Source: Halovibrio salipaludis (GTDB lineage Bacteria; Pseudomonadota; Gammaproteobacteria; Pseudomonadales; Oleiphilaceae). Taken from it: a DNA stretch of 64,000 nt. The position numbers and the translations under genes are program-made. Positions 25,707 through 35,218 of this stretch are shown in pieces. The stretch spans positions 1-64,000 of the forward strand of contig NZ_NSKD01000003.1 in assembly GCF_002286965.1 (NCBI RefSeq), written 5' to 3'. Each line of letters opens with the position of its first letter. Position 1 is the first letter of the stretch. The notes below the pieces were generated by a model. It searched no databases. It saw nothing but the letters and a program-made list of their open reading frames with translations, and had not been told where the DNA came from.

Positions 25707-26801
25707 TCAGATAACGATCAGTTCCGCGCGCAGCGCGCCAGCCTGTTTGAGCGCTTCCAGCACGGCCATGATGTCGCCCGGAGCCGCGCCCACCTGGTTC
25801 ACGGACTGCACGATCTCGTTCAGCGTGACCGCCGGCCCGAACTTGAACATGCGGGCCTCCTCCTGCTCGATGGCCACATCCGTCTGCGGCACCACCAACG
25901 GGTCGCCGTCGCCGAAAAGACCAGGGGCCACGGCCTCCGGGTTCTCGGTAATGGTCACGCTCAGGTTGCCGTGCGTGACCGCCGCCGGGCTGACCTTGAC
26001 GTTCTCCCCCACCACGATGGTGCCGGTGCGGGAGTTGATCACCACTTTCGCGGACTCTTCCGCCGGGGTGATCTCGATGTTCTCGAGAATCGACAGGAAA
26101 CTGACGCGCTGCGATGCATCCCGCGGCGCCCGCACCCGAACCGACGAGGCATCCTTCGCGTACGCTGTCTCGGAGCCGAGTTTGTTGTTGATTGCCTCCA
26201 CAACCCGGCGCGCCGTGGTGAAATCCGGATTGCGGAGATTCAGGGTGATGGTGTCGCCCTCCGAGAAGGCCGTGGGCACCTGACGCTCCACTGTCGCCCC
26301 CTGCGGAATACGCCCAACGCTGGGCACATTCACAGAGATGGAGGAACCATCCTGCCCCTCGGCACCAAAGCCACCAACCACCAGGCTGCCCTGGGCCATG
26401 GCATAGGTCTGGCCATCCGCGCCCTGGAGGGGGGTCATCAGCAGTGTGCCGCCGCGCAGGCTGTCAGCATCCCCCACGGACGAGACCGTGACATCGATCT
26501 CCTGGCCGGGGCTGGCGAAGGGCTGGAGATCCGCCGTGACCATGACGGCCGCCACGTTGTCCGCCCCGGGATCAACGCCCGGGGGAATGGTGATCCCGAA
26601 CTGATCCATCATGTTGCGCAGGCTCTGGTTCGTGAAGGGCGCGCCATCCCCACTGCCATCAAGCCCGACCACCAGGCCGTAGCCGACCAGCTGGTTATCG
26701 CGCACGCCCTTGACCGAGGTCAGGTCCTTGAGCCGGTCGGCCTGCACCGGACCTGCCACCAGCGCAACCAGCACCAATACAGCAGCAATCCGATTCAACA
26801 T
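25707..26801 (-). CDS. flgI: Flagellar P-ring protein FlgI
   Basis: The 364-residue periplasmic protein matches FlgI along its length: [20 protein letters not shown] near the start, [20 protein letters not shown] and [20 protein letters not shown] at the C-terminus. It forms the peptidoglycan ring around the rod. A Sec signal peptide follows [18 protein letters not shown] at 26801 is preferred over 26840 because AGGAGG lies upstream and the family length is about 365. Its start is 23 bp after the flgH stop. Confidence 0.95.
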   Translation of the reverse strand: MLNRIAAVLVLVALVAGPVQADRLKDLTSVKGVRDNQLVGYGLVVGLDGSGDGAPFTNQSLRNMMDQFGITIPPGVDPGADNVAAVMVTADLQPFASPGQEIDVTVSSVGDADSLRGGTLLMTPLQGADGQTYAMAQGSLVVGGFGAEGQDGSSISVNVPSVGRIPQGATVERQVPTAFSEGDTITLNLRNPDFTTARRVVEAINNKLGSETAYAKDASSVRVRAPRDASQRVSFLSILENIEITPAEESAKVVINSRTGTIVVGENVKVSPAAVTHGNLSVTITENPEAVAPGLFGDGDPLVVPQTDVAIEQEEARMFKFGPAVTLNEIVQSVNQVGAAPGDIMAVLEALKQAGALRAELIVI

Positions 26802-26824
26802 GACACGTCCTCCTGACCGGCTGC

Positions 26825-27511
26825 TCACAGCGGCCACCATTCACTGTTGAAGAAGCGGGTCAGCCAGCCCATGCGGTTGGCCTGGTCAAAGTCCCCCGTG
26901 CCGCCATAGGAGATCCTCGCATCCGCGATCCGGCGGGAATTCACACGGTTATCCGAGCCGATGTCCTGCTGGCGTATCAGCCCGGAGACCCGCACGTATT
27001 CCTTGCCCTGGGTCAGCTCCAGCCATTTCTCGCCGCGCACCCGCAGCACACCGTTGGGCATCACCTCCACCACAGTGACCGTGATGCTGCCGCTGATCTG
27101 ATTGCTCTGGTCCGCCTCGGCCTCACCGTCAAACTGGCGGTCCTGGCTCACATCGGTCCCTACATCAAGACCGTCCTGCCCGAGAACCGACGGGGCCTCG
27201 AGATCCGTCTCACTGTCCTTGGTGATACTGGTGTTGGAGGTCTTGGAGGCAGCCGTGCTTTCCTGGAGCTCCACGGTCACCACATCGCCCACATTCAGCG
27301 CCTTACTGTCGCTGAACAGGTTATGCCTGCGGGAATTCTGGTAGATGGAGCCGTTGACCGGCTGATCCGCCATCATGGCCTCCGGCTCCACCGGCGCGAA
27401 CGCCGGGTCACCGGGCTTGGCCCGCTCCCGGGTCATCGCCTGGCAGCCCGCCAGCGTCACCATCAGAATCAGCAGCGCGGCCCTTTTGAGCAGTATGGAC
27501 GGCTTGGTCAT
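26825..27511 (-). CDS. flgH: Flagellar L-ring lipoprotein FlgH
   Basis: A 228-residue lipoprotein with signal and lipobox LAGC (cysteine at about 22), then the FlgH landmarks [59 protein letters not shown] and [20 protein letters not shown]. It forms the outer-membrane L-ring around the distal rod. Length is normal. It lies between flgG and flgI in the standard order. Confidence 0.95.
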   Translation of the reverse strand: MTKPSILLKRAALLILMVTLAGCQAMTRERAKPGDPAFAPVEPEAMMADQPVNGSIYQNSRRHNLFSDSKALNVGDVVTVELQESTAASKTSNTSITKDSETDLEAPSVLGQDGLDVGTDVSQDRQFDGEAEADQSNQISGSITVTVVEVMPNGVLRVRGEKWLELTQGKEYVRVSGLIRQQDIGSDNRVNSRRIADARISYGGTGDFDQANRMGWLTRFFNSEWWPL

Positions 27512-27536
27512 AACGGTTCTCCCCCTACCCGACGCG

Positions 27537-28322
27537 TTACAGGTTCTGGGTAATGAACTGGAGCATCTGATCCGAAGACGAGACGACCTTGGAGTTCATC
27601 TCATAGGCCCGCTGGGTGGTGATCATGTTCACCATTTCCTCAACCACCTCCACGTTGGAGCCCTCCAGCATGCCCTGCTCGATGGTGCCGATGCCGTCAA
27701 TGCCGGCCTCCCCGATCAGCGGGTCCCCGCTGGCCGCGGTCTCCTGATAGAGGTTGCTGCCTATAGCCTGAAGACCCTGGGGGTTCACGAAGTCCGCCAG
27801 CTCGATCTGGCCCAGTTCCTGTGGCTCGGGTTCATTGGCGATCTTGGCACTGACGGTGCCGTCCCGGCCGATGGTGACCGAGGTTGCGTCTTCCGGCACG
27901 TTGATATTGGGCTCAAGCGGATTGCCGTTGGGCGTGACGATGTCGCCCTCGGAATTGAGCTGGAATTCACCATTGCGGGTGTAGGCGATCTCACCGTCGG
28001 GCCTGAGAACCTGGAAAAAACCCTTGCCATCAATGGCCATATCCAGGGACTGATCCGTGACTTTCATATCCCCCTGGGTATGCTCCTTGCTGGTTGCCGC
28101 AACGCGTACACCAGTACCCAGCTGCAGCCCGGAAGGCAATTCCGTGTTCTGGGAAGACAGGCCGCCGGGCTGGCGCTCCGTCTGGTACATCAGATCCTGG
28201 AAATTGGCCCGGTCACGCTTGAACCCCGTGGTGTTCACGTTCGAAAGGTTGTTGGAGATGGTGCTCAGCTGTTTGTCCTGAGCGGCGAGGCCGGTCTTGC
28301 TGACCCAAAGTGCTGGATGCAT
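27537..28322 (-). CDS. flgG: Flagellar distal rod protein FlgG
   Basis: This 261-residue protein is exactly the family length when started at ATG 28322, which has GGAGG upstream; an upstream ATG at 28373 gives an implausible Arg-rich extension. It opens HPALWVSKTGLAAQDKQLST with NNLSNVNTTGFKRDRANFQD, the rod/hook N-terminal motif, and closes NVEVVEEMVNMITTQRAYEM. It forms the distal rod passing through the P and L rings. Confidence 0.95.
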   Translation of the reverse strand: MHPALWVSKTGLAAQDKQLSTISNNLSNVNTTGFKRDRANFQDLMYQTERQPGGLSSQNTELPSGLQLGTGVRVAATSKEHTQGDMKVTDQSLDMAIDGKGFFQVLRPDGEIAYTRNGEFQLNSEGDIVTPNGNPLEPNINVPEDATSVTIGRDGTVSAKIANEPEPQELGQIELADFVNPQGLQAIGSNLYQETAASGDPLIGEAGIDGIGTIEQGMLEGSNVEVVEEMVNMITTQRAYEMNSKVVSSSDQMLQFITQNL

Positions 28323-28409
28323 TGCTCTGTCCTCCGATCGCGTGGGTGAGGCGCCCTTCCGGGCGGGCGGCATCGGGTTGCCGCTTTTCCGTCACCCATG
28401 ACGTTTCCA

Positions 28410-29162
28410 TCAGAGGTCTTGCAACAGGCGTGCCACACTTTGGCTGTTTTCGTCCGCGGTCTGCATGGCCTTGACCTGCATCTCGTACTGGCGGGAAAGC
28501 TGGAGGTTCTGGATCATGGATTCCACGGGGGAGACGTTGGAGCCTTCAAGGAAGCCGCTGACCACCTGAACATCGCCATCCGGCTGCAGCGGGCCCTGCT
28601 GGTCGGCATCGGGTTTGAGACGGAACAGACCGTCATCCCCCTTCTGGATCTGGTCTTCCCCCGGGTCCACGAGCTTGAGCCGGTCCACCTCCACCAGCTG
28701 ATCACTCGGTGCCCCGGCCGGCACCACTGAGAGGGTTCCGTCGGCACCGATTTCGATCTTGTCCGCCGGTGGCACGGCAACCGGGCCACCGTTGCCCATG
28801 ACCGGCAGCCCCTCGCCGTTACGCAGGATGCCGTTGGCATCAACCTGAAGGCTTCCGGCACGGGTATAGGCCTCGTCGCCGGGTTCCGGCTCCACCGCCA
28901 GCCAGCCGTCGCCCTTGATCGCAACATCCAGGGAGCGGCCGGTCTGCTTCATCGGGCCGTGGCTCAGGTCCGCCCCCGGGTTCTCCGTCATGGCATAGGC
29001 CCGGGACGGGTGGTGCTCGCCGTATACCGGCATGCTGCGGGCATTGGCGAAGTCCTGCTTGAACCCGGTGGTATCCGCGTTCGCCAGATTGTTGGCGTTG
29101 ACCTGCTGCGCGTACATGTTCTGCTTGGCGCCGGTCATGGATAGATAGAGCGAGCGGTCCAT
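28410..29162 (-). CDS. flgF: Flagellar proximal rod protein FlgF
   Basis: A 250-residue rod protein with DRSLYLSMTGAKQNMYAQQV, NNLANADTTGFKQDFANARS, and the C-terminal NVSPVESMIQNLQLSRQYEM motif. It is a proximal rod subunit exported by the flagellar type III machinery. Length and order between flgE and flgG are standard. The 87-bp gap to the flgG start shows no recognisable promoter. Confidence 0.94.
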   Translation of the reverse strand: MDRSLYLSMTGAKQNMYAQQVNANNLANADTTGFKQDFANARSMPVYGEHHPSRAYAMTENPGADLSHGPMKQTGRSLDVAIKGDGWLAVEPEPGDEAYTRAGSLQVDANGILRNGEGLPVMGNGGPVAVPPADKIEIGADGTLSVVPAGAPSDQLVEVDRLKLVDPGEDQIQKGDDGLFRLKPDADQQGPLQPDGDVQVVSGFLEGSNVSPVESMIQNLQLSRQYEMQVKAMQTADENSQSVARLLQDL

Positions 29163-29202
29163 GGAACCCTCCTGTGCTCAATTAGCCCCTCAACCCGCGG
29201 CC

Positions 29203-31149
29203 TTACCGCAGGTTGATGATGGTCTGGGTGATCTGGTCCGAAGTCTCAATGGTCTTGGAGTTGGCCTGGAAGTTCCGCTGTGCGGTGATCAGGCCCACCA
29301 GCTGCTCGGAGAGATCCACGTTGGATTCCTCAACGGAGCTCGATTGGATTGCCCCCAGAGGACCGGTATTGGGTCGGCTGATCACAGCATCACCAGACTC
29401 GAAGGTCTCAACCCAAGCGGTATCACCTACCGGAGCCAACCCCTCATTGTTCCGGAAATTCGCAAGCGCCACCTGACCGATGGCTTCGGATTCACCGTTG
29501 CTGAAGCGGGCCTGGATCACACCGTCATCGGTCACATCCAGACCTGTCAGCCGACCAGTGGAAAAGCCATCCTGCTGCAGATCATTAACCGCAAACTCAG
29601 CGCCAACCTGGGTGGTATTGCCATAATCAATCACAAAATTGGAGCTTTGTGGCGGTTCTGGAATGGGGGCCTCACCACCCGGGTTAGGTCCCGCAGCACC
29701 ATTCGGATTACCACCGGCATCCAGCGGCGTCCAGTTATCAATCAGAACCTCGTCCGAAAGGTTGCCGTTCAGACTTCCATCGTCATTGAACCTCAATTCG
29801 TATTCAGCCAGCGTTGGATTGCCATCAGAATCATCAGGTCCAACATTCTCACCATCGATCTGGACATAGCTTTTCCAGAGATTTTCAGGGTTGGTCCCTG
29901 TTGAGGGCTCTTTGACGAAATACTGTGTCAGTTCATGCCCATTACCGAGGCTGTCGTAGATCGTAGTGGACGTAGAGTGGTTGTAGGTATTCGGGTCGTC
30001 AGGGTTGAACGGATTCCTCGTGGTCAGATCGGTACCGTCGAATTCGTTTCCATCTAGGATCTTGGTATCACCAGCTGCGATCTCGTAACCGCGGTCAACC
30101 TGGAAGTTGAGCGTACCCCGTGCCGTTGCCTCGGTGTTGGCGCCTGTGGTATCGAGATTCACGGGACCGCTGTTATTTGGTGCATCCAGCTCAGCTTGGA
30201 AGTTAGTCCCCTGGATACTGACATTGATGTTGTTCCCCTCGCTCTCTTTGAGCAGAACCTCACCTGAGACGTCAGGATCGACACTGATTCCATCAGGCGC
30301 CCCTTCATCCAAGATTTTATCCCGCAAATCATCAAGGTTGTTAACACCATCCATGGTGTATGTCTGAGTCCCAATCGTAATCTCATCAGTCGCAGCAATG
30401 TTGGTCAGGTCCGTTATTCTCACCTGGTTTGTCGCATCCACCCTCAGCCCGTCTTCCTGAGTCAAGCGCTGGGCAATAGTCGCAGCTGAGGAGTTTTCCG
30501 GTATCTCCTCACCAAGCGTGTAAGTCGATTCATCCGGGCGTGTTATTTCCCAGTAATCGTCACCCTGCGCGTCAAAACTGTCGCTGCCAGCTACGACCTG
30601 ACTGATATCATCGCCTGCTGCATCAAAATCCCTGAATTCTTCCCGGATAACTTCTTCCCTGGCATCCAGGTTAAGGTTGGCATCCACATCGGTCGTTCGT
30701 TTGGGGGCGAGGTTCTCGGTATTGACCTCCAGATCACCCCGCACGTCGCCTACTTCGCCATCCTCATTAGCCTGAAAGCCCTGAACACGTGCACCCTGGT
30801 TGTTGGTGATGAAGCCTTCCTGATTGACACCAAACTCACCAGCCCTGGTGAACTGCTGTTCCCCCCCGTTATTGACGACGAAAAAACCCTCACCATTGAT
30901 CGCCATATCCAGACCATTACTGGTGGCAGTGACGTTGCCCTGCTGAAACAGCTGCCGGGTATTCTGGACCCTGACGCCTTCACCAGTATCCGTGCTGCCC
31001 AGATTCAGGAGCCCCGAGGAATAGAGATCCCCGAACTCCGCCCGCGAGCGCTTGAAGCCCGTGGTGCTTGCGTTGGCGATGTTGTTGCCTTTCACGTCCA
31101 GATCCGTCTGGGCCGCATTGAGTCCGCTGAGTGCGATATTGAACGCCAT
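29203..31149 (-). CDS. flgE: Flagellar hook protein FlgE, enlarged
   Basis: The ends are typical hook protein: AFNIALSGLNAAQTDLDVKG and NNIANASTTGFKRSRAEFGD at the start, and SNVDLSEQLVGLITAQRNFQ near the end. At 648 residues it exceeds the 400-450 of enteric FlgE; the additional sequence (about 140-480) is acidic, Asn/Thr-rich and encoded by less GC-rich DNA (about 29,700-30,650). Such insertions form the outer D2/D3-type domains of the hook. No frameshift is seen. It follows flgD by 25 bp. Confidence 0.94.
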   Translation of the reverse strand: MAFNIALSGLNAAQTDLDVKGNNIANASTTGFKRSRAEFGDLYSSGLLNLGSTDTGEGVRVQNTRQLFQQGNVTATSNGLDMAINGEGFFVVNNGGEQQFTRAGEFGVNQEGFITNNQGARVQGFQANEDGEVGDVRGDLEVNTENLAPKRTTDVDANLNLDAREEVIREEFRDFDAAGDDISQVVAGSDSFDAQGDDYWEITRPDESTYTLGEEIPENSSAATIAQRLTQEDGLRVDATNQVRITDLTNIAATDEITIGTQTYTMDGVNNLDDLRDKILDEGAPDGISVDPDVSGEVLLKESEGNNINVSIQGTNFQAELDAPNNSGPVNLDTTGANTEATARGTLNFQVDRGYEIAAGDTKILDGNEFDGTDLTTRNPFNPDDPNTYNHSTSTTIYDSLGNGHELTQYFVKEPSTGTNPENLWKSYVQIDGENVGPDDSDGNPTLAEYELRFNDDGSLNGNLSDEVLIDNWTPLDAGGNPNGAAGPNPGGEAPIPEPPQSSNFVIDYGNTTQVGAEFAVNDLQQDGFSTGRLTGLDVTDDGVIQARFSNGESEAIGQVALANFRNNEGLAPVGDTAWVETFESGDAVISRPNTGPLGAIQSSSVEESNVDLSEQLVGLITAQRNFQANSKTIETSDQITQTIINLR

Positions 31150-31174
31150 GTGACACCTCGCCCACTACTTGTTA

Positions 31175-31870
31175 TCAGTTGATCTGTTTGACCTGGTCCA
31201 GCGGCACTGAGCCGCGCCCTGCCAGATTCAGCGTCACGCCCCCGTTCTCCAGGTTGACGCTGTCCACGTTCGCATTGAGCCGGGTGGCCAACTCCTGAGT
31301 CTCGCCGTCGTACTGGGCTTCCGCCTGAACCCGGTAATCCCCTGGCTCCATCAGGTCGCCGTTGCCGTTCTCACCGTCCCAGCTGAAATCCACCGTGCCG
31401 CTGCCCCGGGGGCCCATGTCCATCTGACGAACCAGTTCACCGGAGGGGTTGTACACGTTGACCCGCAGATTCGAGGTGGCATTGGGCACGTCCACCGCGC
31501 CCTTCACCTGGCCCTCAGGACCAAGGTTGGCGATGTTACCCTCCACCTGGACCTGCTGCCCCACCATGGCGGAAGCCTGCAGCGCCTGGGTTGAGCGGAA
31601 CTGGCCCATGGCATCCTCTACGGAGGTATTGATGCTCTGCATTTCCTCGAGGGACGAGAACTGGGCCAGCTGGGCCACGAAATCCTCGTTCTTCTGCGGG
31701 TCAAGCGGGTTCTGGTTCTTCATCTGGGCCATCATGAGATCCATGAACTCATTGCGGCCCATATCCGAGGCTTTCTTGCCGCCCTCGCTCTGACCCTTCT
31801 GATTCTCGTTCCGATACTCCTTGAGGATGTCGGAAGCCGAGTTGTTTGAGCCGTTAACGCCGTCCATCAT
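31175..31870 (-). CDS. flgD: Flagellar hook-capping protein FlgD
   Basis: A 231-residue protein with the FlgD N-terminal motif GRNEFMDLMMAQMKNQNPLD followed by NEDFVAQLAQFSSLEEMQSI, then the tudor and Ig-like domains (MVGQQVQVEGNIANLGPEGQ, FSWDGENGNGDLMEPGDYRV). It caps the growing hook and is lost on completion. Length is normal. It lies between flgC (18 bp) and flgE (25 bp). Confidence 0.94.
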   Translation of the reverse strand: MMDGVNGSNNSASDILKEYRNENQKGQSEGGKKASDMGRNEFMDLMMAQMKNQNPLDPQKNEDFVAQLAQFSSLEEMQSINTSVEDAMGQFRSTQALQASAMVGQQVQVEGNIANLGPEGQVKGAVDVPNATSNLRVNVYNPSGELVRQMDMGPRGSGTVDFSWDGENGNGDLMEPGDYRVQAEAQYDGETQELATRLNANVDSVNLENGGVTLNLAGRGSVPLDQVKQIN

Positions 31871-31888
31871 TGCTGCCCCCGCTCCCGT

Positions 31889-32347
31889 TTACTGACCCTG
31901 ACCCAGCGTCATCACACGCTGCATCATGCTCTTGGCCGTGTTCATCACCTCAACATTGGTCTGGAAGGAGCGCGACGCCGACATCATGTCCGCCATTTCC
32001 TCCACCACGTTGACGTTCGGGTAATACACATAGCCGTTGTCATCCGCCTTGGGATGATCCGGCTGATAACGCTGTTCCAGCTCCACATCGCTTTCCACGA
32101 TGGCATCCACCTGAACCCCGGCGGATTCCAGCTCATTGCGCGAGAAGCCAGCTTCCTGGGCACCACCGCCCTGGCCCATCATGTCTGCCTGGATGGCGGA
32201 GAAGATGGGTTTGCGCGCCCGGTAAACCTCGTCGGTACTGGAGCTGGCCGTCTCGGCGTTCGCCAGGTTGCTGGAGGTTGTGTTCAGCCGGATCGACTGG
32301 GCCGACATGGCAGAGCCGGCAATATCAAAGACCTGATTGAGTGACAT
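31889..32347 (-). CDS. flgC: Flagellar proximal rod protein FlgC
   Basis: This 152-residue rod protein carries SLNQVFDIAGSAMSAQSIRL, TSSNLANAETASS, and the C-terminal YPNVNVVEEMADMMSASRSF signature that defines FlgC. It starts 3 bp after the flgB stop, indicating coupling. Slightly longer than enteric FlgC (134), due to a Gly/Gln-rich insert near MMGQGGGAQEA. Confidence 0.94.
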   Translation of the reverse strand: MSLNQVFDIAGSAMSAQSIRLNTTSSNLANAETASSSTDEVYRARKPIFSAIQADMMGQGGGAQEAGFSRNELESAGVQVDAIVESDVELEQRYQPDHPKADDNGYVYYPNVNVVEEMADMMSASRSFQTNVEVMNTAKSMMQRVMTLGQGQ

Positions 32348-32350
32348 GGT

Positions 32351-32755
32351 TTACTGCCCCGCGAGTGCGTCTTTGAGTCCCTTAATACTGCTGTTCAGGA
32401 ACTGGAAACTGGACTGGAACTCCATGGAGTTGCGCATGTACTTCGACATCTCCGTCTGGGTATCCACGGTATTGCCATCGATCGACGGCTGGATCGGGTT
32501 GCGGTACATCAGCTCCGGGCTGCCGCCACCGCCACCCTCGCCGGTCATATGCCCGGAATCCGAGGCTGTCATCGCCATGCCTTCCTGCTGGCCCTGGGCC
32601 TCCTGCAAGGCGGCCTGGAAATCAATATCACGTGCCTTGTAGCCGGGCGTATCGGCATTGGCGAGGTTGTTGGCGAGCACTTCGGAGCGCTGGGAGCGCA
32701 ACCGCATTGCGTCGTCGTGAATGCCGAATGCGTTGTCAAAGCTGATCGTGGTCAT
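32351..32755 (-). CDS. flgB: Flagellar proximal rod protein FlgB
   Basis: ATG at 32755 gives a 134-residue protein of normal FlgB length with AGGGG upstream; an upstream in-frame start at 32815 adds 20 residues and would place the start beyond the promoter, so it is rejected. Family motifs are SFDNAFGIHDDAMRLRSQRS, VLANNLANADTPGYKARDID and NTVDTQTEMSKYMRNSMEFQ. It is the first gene of the flg operon and begins 45 bp from a sigma-54-type promoter. Confidence 0.93.
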   Translation of the reverse strand: MTTISFDNAFGIHDDAMRLRSQRSEVLANNLANADTPGYKARDIDFQAALQEAQGQQEGMAMTASDSGHMTGEGGGGGSPELMYRNPIQPSIDGNTVDTQTEMSKYMRNSMEFQSSFQFLNSSIKGLKDALAGQ

Positions 32756-32799
32756 GACTGGCCCCTTTTTGCCGGGTAATCGGGCTTTGTCGGTATTAA

Positions 32800-32814
32800 G
32801 CAATAGCGGTGCCA
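32800..32814 (-). promoter_or_regulatory. Sigma-54 promoter of flgB
   Basis: The minus strand reads TGGCAC-N5-TTGC; GG and GC are separated by 10 bases, exactly the -24/-12 geometry. It lies 45 bp upstream of the flgB ATG. Middle flagellar genes of many gammaproteobacteria use RpoN with a FleQ/FlrC-type activator, which fits. Confidence 0.8.
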
Positions 32815-32980
32815 AAGTGCTACACTCCTTTGTATTCAGGCATTAACGCCGCAACGGCAAAAATACGGGTGCAATAGCGGCAAACCTGTGCCAGTGCCGG
32901 AAACCGCTGTCTTCGGGGTCAATTGTGAGCCCGGGCGTTTGCTGGTAACGTTCCCTCAACATGGATGCGATCGTTGGACA

Positions 32981-34387
32981 ATGATGAACGTACCCCTCAT
33001 GCCTTCGAGCCTGACGGCCATGGACCCCAAGCAGAAGCCGAGCGCCATTCCGCCCATGCCGGATTACCATGCGCGGGTACTCGGCTACATGGCCGGTGCG
33101 GCCATTCTCGGCACAGGGGTGTTTCTCGATCACTTCCATGACTACCTGATCTGGTTCGTGCCACTGGCCCTGATCTGGCCACACGTTCTCTACTTCCTCT
33201 CCCGCGCGATATTCCCCAAACGCACACCACAGATCCGCGAGCGCATACTGCTGCTCGACGGCTTCCTCATCGGCTCCTTAACGGTCTATATCGAGTTCAG
33301 CGTCATGCCGTCAATGATGCTGCTGCTGATGATCAGCTTCAGCGGCATCATTGTCGGGGGGCTGAGGGCCTGGGCGCTGAACGTTGCCGCGCTGGCGGTT
33401 GGGGTGCTCTCATCACTGCCGGTTGCCGGTGCCAGCTTCGAACCATGGGCTCCGCCCACGCTCACCGTGGTGAGCGGCGTGGTGACCACCCTCTATGTGT
33501 GCGTCATGGCCTTCTACACCTATCTCCAGGCGCGCGCGCTGGTGGCGGCCAAGTCCCAGATCCAGTACCAGCGTGAACAGTCCATCGCCCTCTCGCACAA
33601 GCTGGCCAAGTACCTGTCGCCCCAGGTGTGGCAGTCCATCTTCACGGGTGAACGCGACGTGCGGCTGGAAACCCAGCGCAAGAAACTGGCGGTTTTCTTC
33701 TCCGACATCCAGGGGTTCACCGAGCTTTCCGAGGAGATGGAACCGGAAGGGCTGACGGAGCTGCTCAATACCTACTTCACCGAGATGTCCCAGATCGCGC
33801 TGAAGTATGGCGGCACCATCGACAAGTTCGTGGGCGACAGCATCATGATCTTCTTCGGTGACCCCACCAGCCAGGGCGCGAAGAAGGACACACAGGCCTG
33901 TGTGTCCATGGCCATCGAGATGCGCAAGCACATGACGGTGCTTCGCCAGAAATGGAAAAGCCAGGGCATCCGCACGCCCCTGGAGATCCGCATGGGCATC
34001 AGCACCGGTTTCTGCACCGTGGGCAACTTCGGCGCGGACAACCGCATGGACTACACCATCATTGGCAAGGAAGTGAACCTGGCCAGCCGGCTGGAGGAAC
34101 TGGCGGATCCCGGCGAGATCCTGGTGTCCTATGAGACCTTCTCACTGATCAAGGACAGCATCCTGTGCCGTGACAAGGGCGAGATCACCGTGAAGGGCTT
34201 CGCACGCCCGGTACCCATCTACCAGGTCATCGACCTGCGCCAGGATGTGGGCGACCAGCGCAGCTTCCTCGAACACGAGGGTGACGGCTTCGCCATGTAC
34301 CTGGACTCGGAAAAGGTCAGCGAGGGTGAGCGCGAGCACATCATCCAGGCGCTGGACCGGGCGGCCCGGCGCCTGCGCGACGAGTAG
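32981..34387 (+). CDS. MASE2-like membrane adenylyl cyclase, class III
   Basis: About 468 residues. The N-terminal third has five to six membrane helices (MASE2-like: YLIWFVPLALIWPHVLYFLS, MLLLMISFSGIIVGG), then a helical linker and a class III cyclase domain (about 235-400). Metal Asp residues occur in FFSDIQGFTE and KFVGDSIMIFFG; the latter Lys and the Asp in RMDYTIIG are the adenine-selecting pair; catalytic Asn and Arg occur in VNLASRLEE. It should make cAMP. Three starts are possible (GTG 32888, ATG 32981, ATG 33020); none has a strong Shine-Dalgarno, so the N-terminus is uncertain. It is divergent from flgB. Confidence 0.85.
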   Translation: MMNVPLMPSSLTAMDPKQKPSAIPPMPDYHARVLGYMAGAAILGTGVFLDHFHDYLIWFVPLALIWPHVLYFLSRAIFPKRTPQIRERILLLDGFLIGSLTVYIEFSVMPSMMLLLMISFSGIIVGGLRAWALNVAALAVGVLSSLPVAGASFEPWAPPTLTVVSGVVTTLYVCVMAFYTYLQARALVAAKSQIQYQREQSIALSHKLAKYLSPQVWQSIFTGERDVRLETQRKKLAVFFSDIQGFTELSEEMEPEGLTELLNTYFTEMSQIALKYGGTIDKFVGDSIMIFFGDPTSQGAKKDTQACVSMAIEMRKHMTVLRQKWKSQGIRTPLEIRMGISTGFCTVGNFGADNRMDYTIIGKEVNLASRLEELADPGEILVSYETFSLIKDSILCRDKGEITVKGFARPVPIYQVIDLRQDVGDQRSFLEHEGDGFAMYLDSEKVSEGEREHIIQALDRAARRLRDE

Positions 34388-34390
34388 CGC

Positions 34391-35209
34391 CTACTGGCGC
34401 AGGAGCCTCGGGGCCGGCGCATCCCCCTGGTGGGTCGAGCGCCAGGGGTTGATGTCGAGCCCACCACGGCGGGTATAGAACGCCCCCACACTCAGCCGCT
34501 CCGGCGTCAGGGTATTCCTCAGATCCGTGAAGATCCGCTCCACACAGGCCTCGTGGAAGTCCCGTGCCTCGCGATAGCTGATGACATAGCCCAGCAGCGC
34601 TTCCGGGCGTATGCGGGCCCCGGTGTAGTGGACCACAAGCGTGGCCCAGTCCGGCTGGCCCGTCACCGGGCAGAGGCTGCGCAGCAGGTGCGAACACAGG
34701 GTCTCGGTGACCACATCGCCATCCAGCGAACGCAGTGAGGCCAGAGGCCCATCGTCGGGCATGATCACGCCTTCCACGTTATCAATCAGGTGCGCCCCTT
34801 CAGGCCGAGCCACCAGCCCGGCATCCGCGTCCACATCCCCCAGCACCACGGAGACCGCAGCGCCCGCGGCTTCGGACAGATCCCGCTCAATGGTGGTGCG
34901 CACCGACTCCACGCCCTCGAACACTGTGCTGTTGAAGGCATTGAGATACAGCTTGAGCGACTTGGATTCAATCAGGTTGGGCGAATCCGCGGGCACCCGG
35001 AACTCGGCCGTGGCCACCCGGGGCACCCCATCCGGGCGCAGCCAGCTCAGTTCCCAGGCCTGCCAGCGGTCCTCGCCCTGCCAGGGCCAGCCGTCAGCCA
35101 GCCCCAGGGGCTCCCGTGCCTGCGCCCGGGCCACGGGATACAGAAGCGCCGGATCATAGTGCTCCGGGTAGGCGCTGGTCCGGCCCAGTGGTGCATCATC
35201 CAGTTCCAT
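34391..35209 (-). CDS. queF: NADPH-dependent 7-cyano-7-deazaguanine reductase
   Basis: This 272-residue enzyme is the long, two-domain (E. coli-like) QueF that reduces preQ0 to preQ1 in queuosine biosynthesis. Visible motifs: PNLIESKSLKLYLNAFNST (substrate region), SHLLRSLCPVTGQPDWATL with the catalytic Cys, and FHEACVERIFTDL with the E-x-C part of the second site, then GGLDINPWRS. It converges on the cyclase gene with a 3-bp gap and lies 9 bp downstream of the ABC permease gene on the same strand. Confidence 0.95.
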   Translation of the reverse strand: MELDDAPLGRTSAYPEHYDPALLYPVARAQAREPLGLADGWPWQGEDRWQAWELSWLRPDGVPRVATAEFRVPADSPNLIESKSLKLYLNAFNSTVFEGVESVRTTIERDLSEAAGAAVSVVLGDVDADAGLVARPEGAHLIDNVEGVIMPDDGPLASLRSLDGDVVTETLCSHLLRSLCPVTGQPDWATLVVHYTGARIRPEALLGYVISYREARDFHEACVERIFTDLRNTLTPERLSVGAFYTRRGGLDINPWRSTHQGDAPAPRLLRQ

Positions 35210-35218
35210 GTCGCCTCC

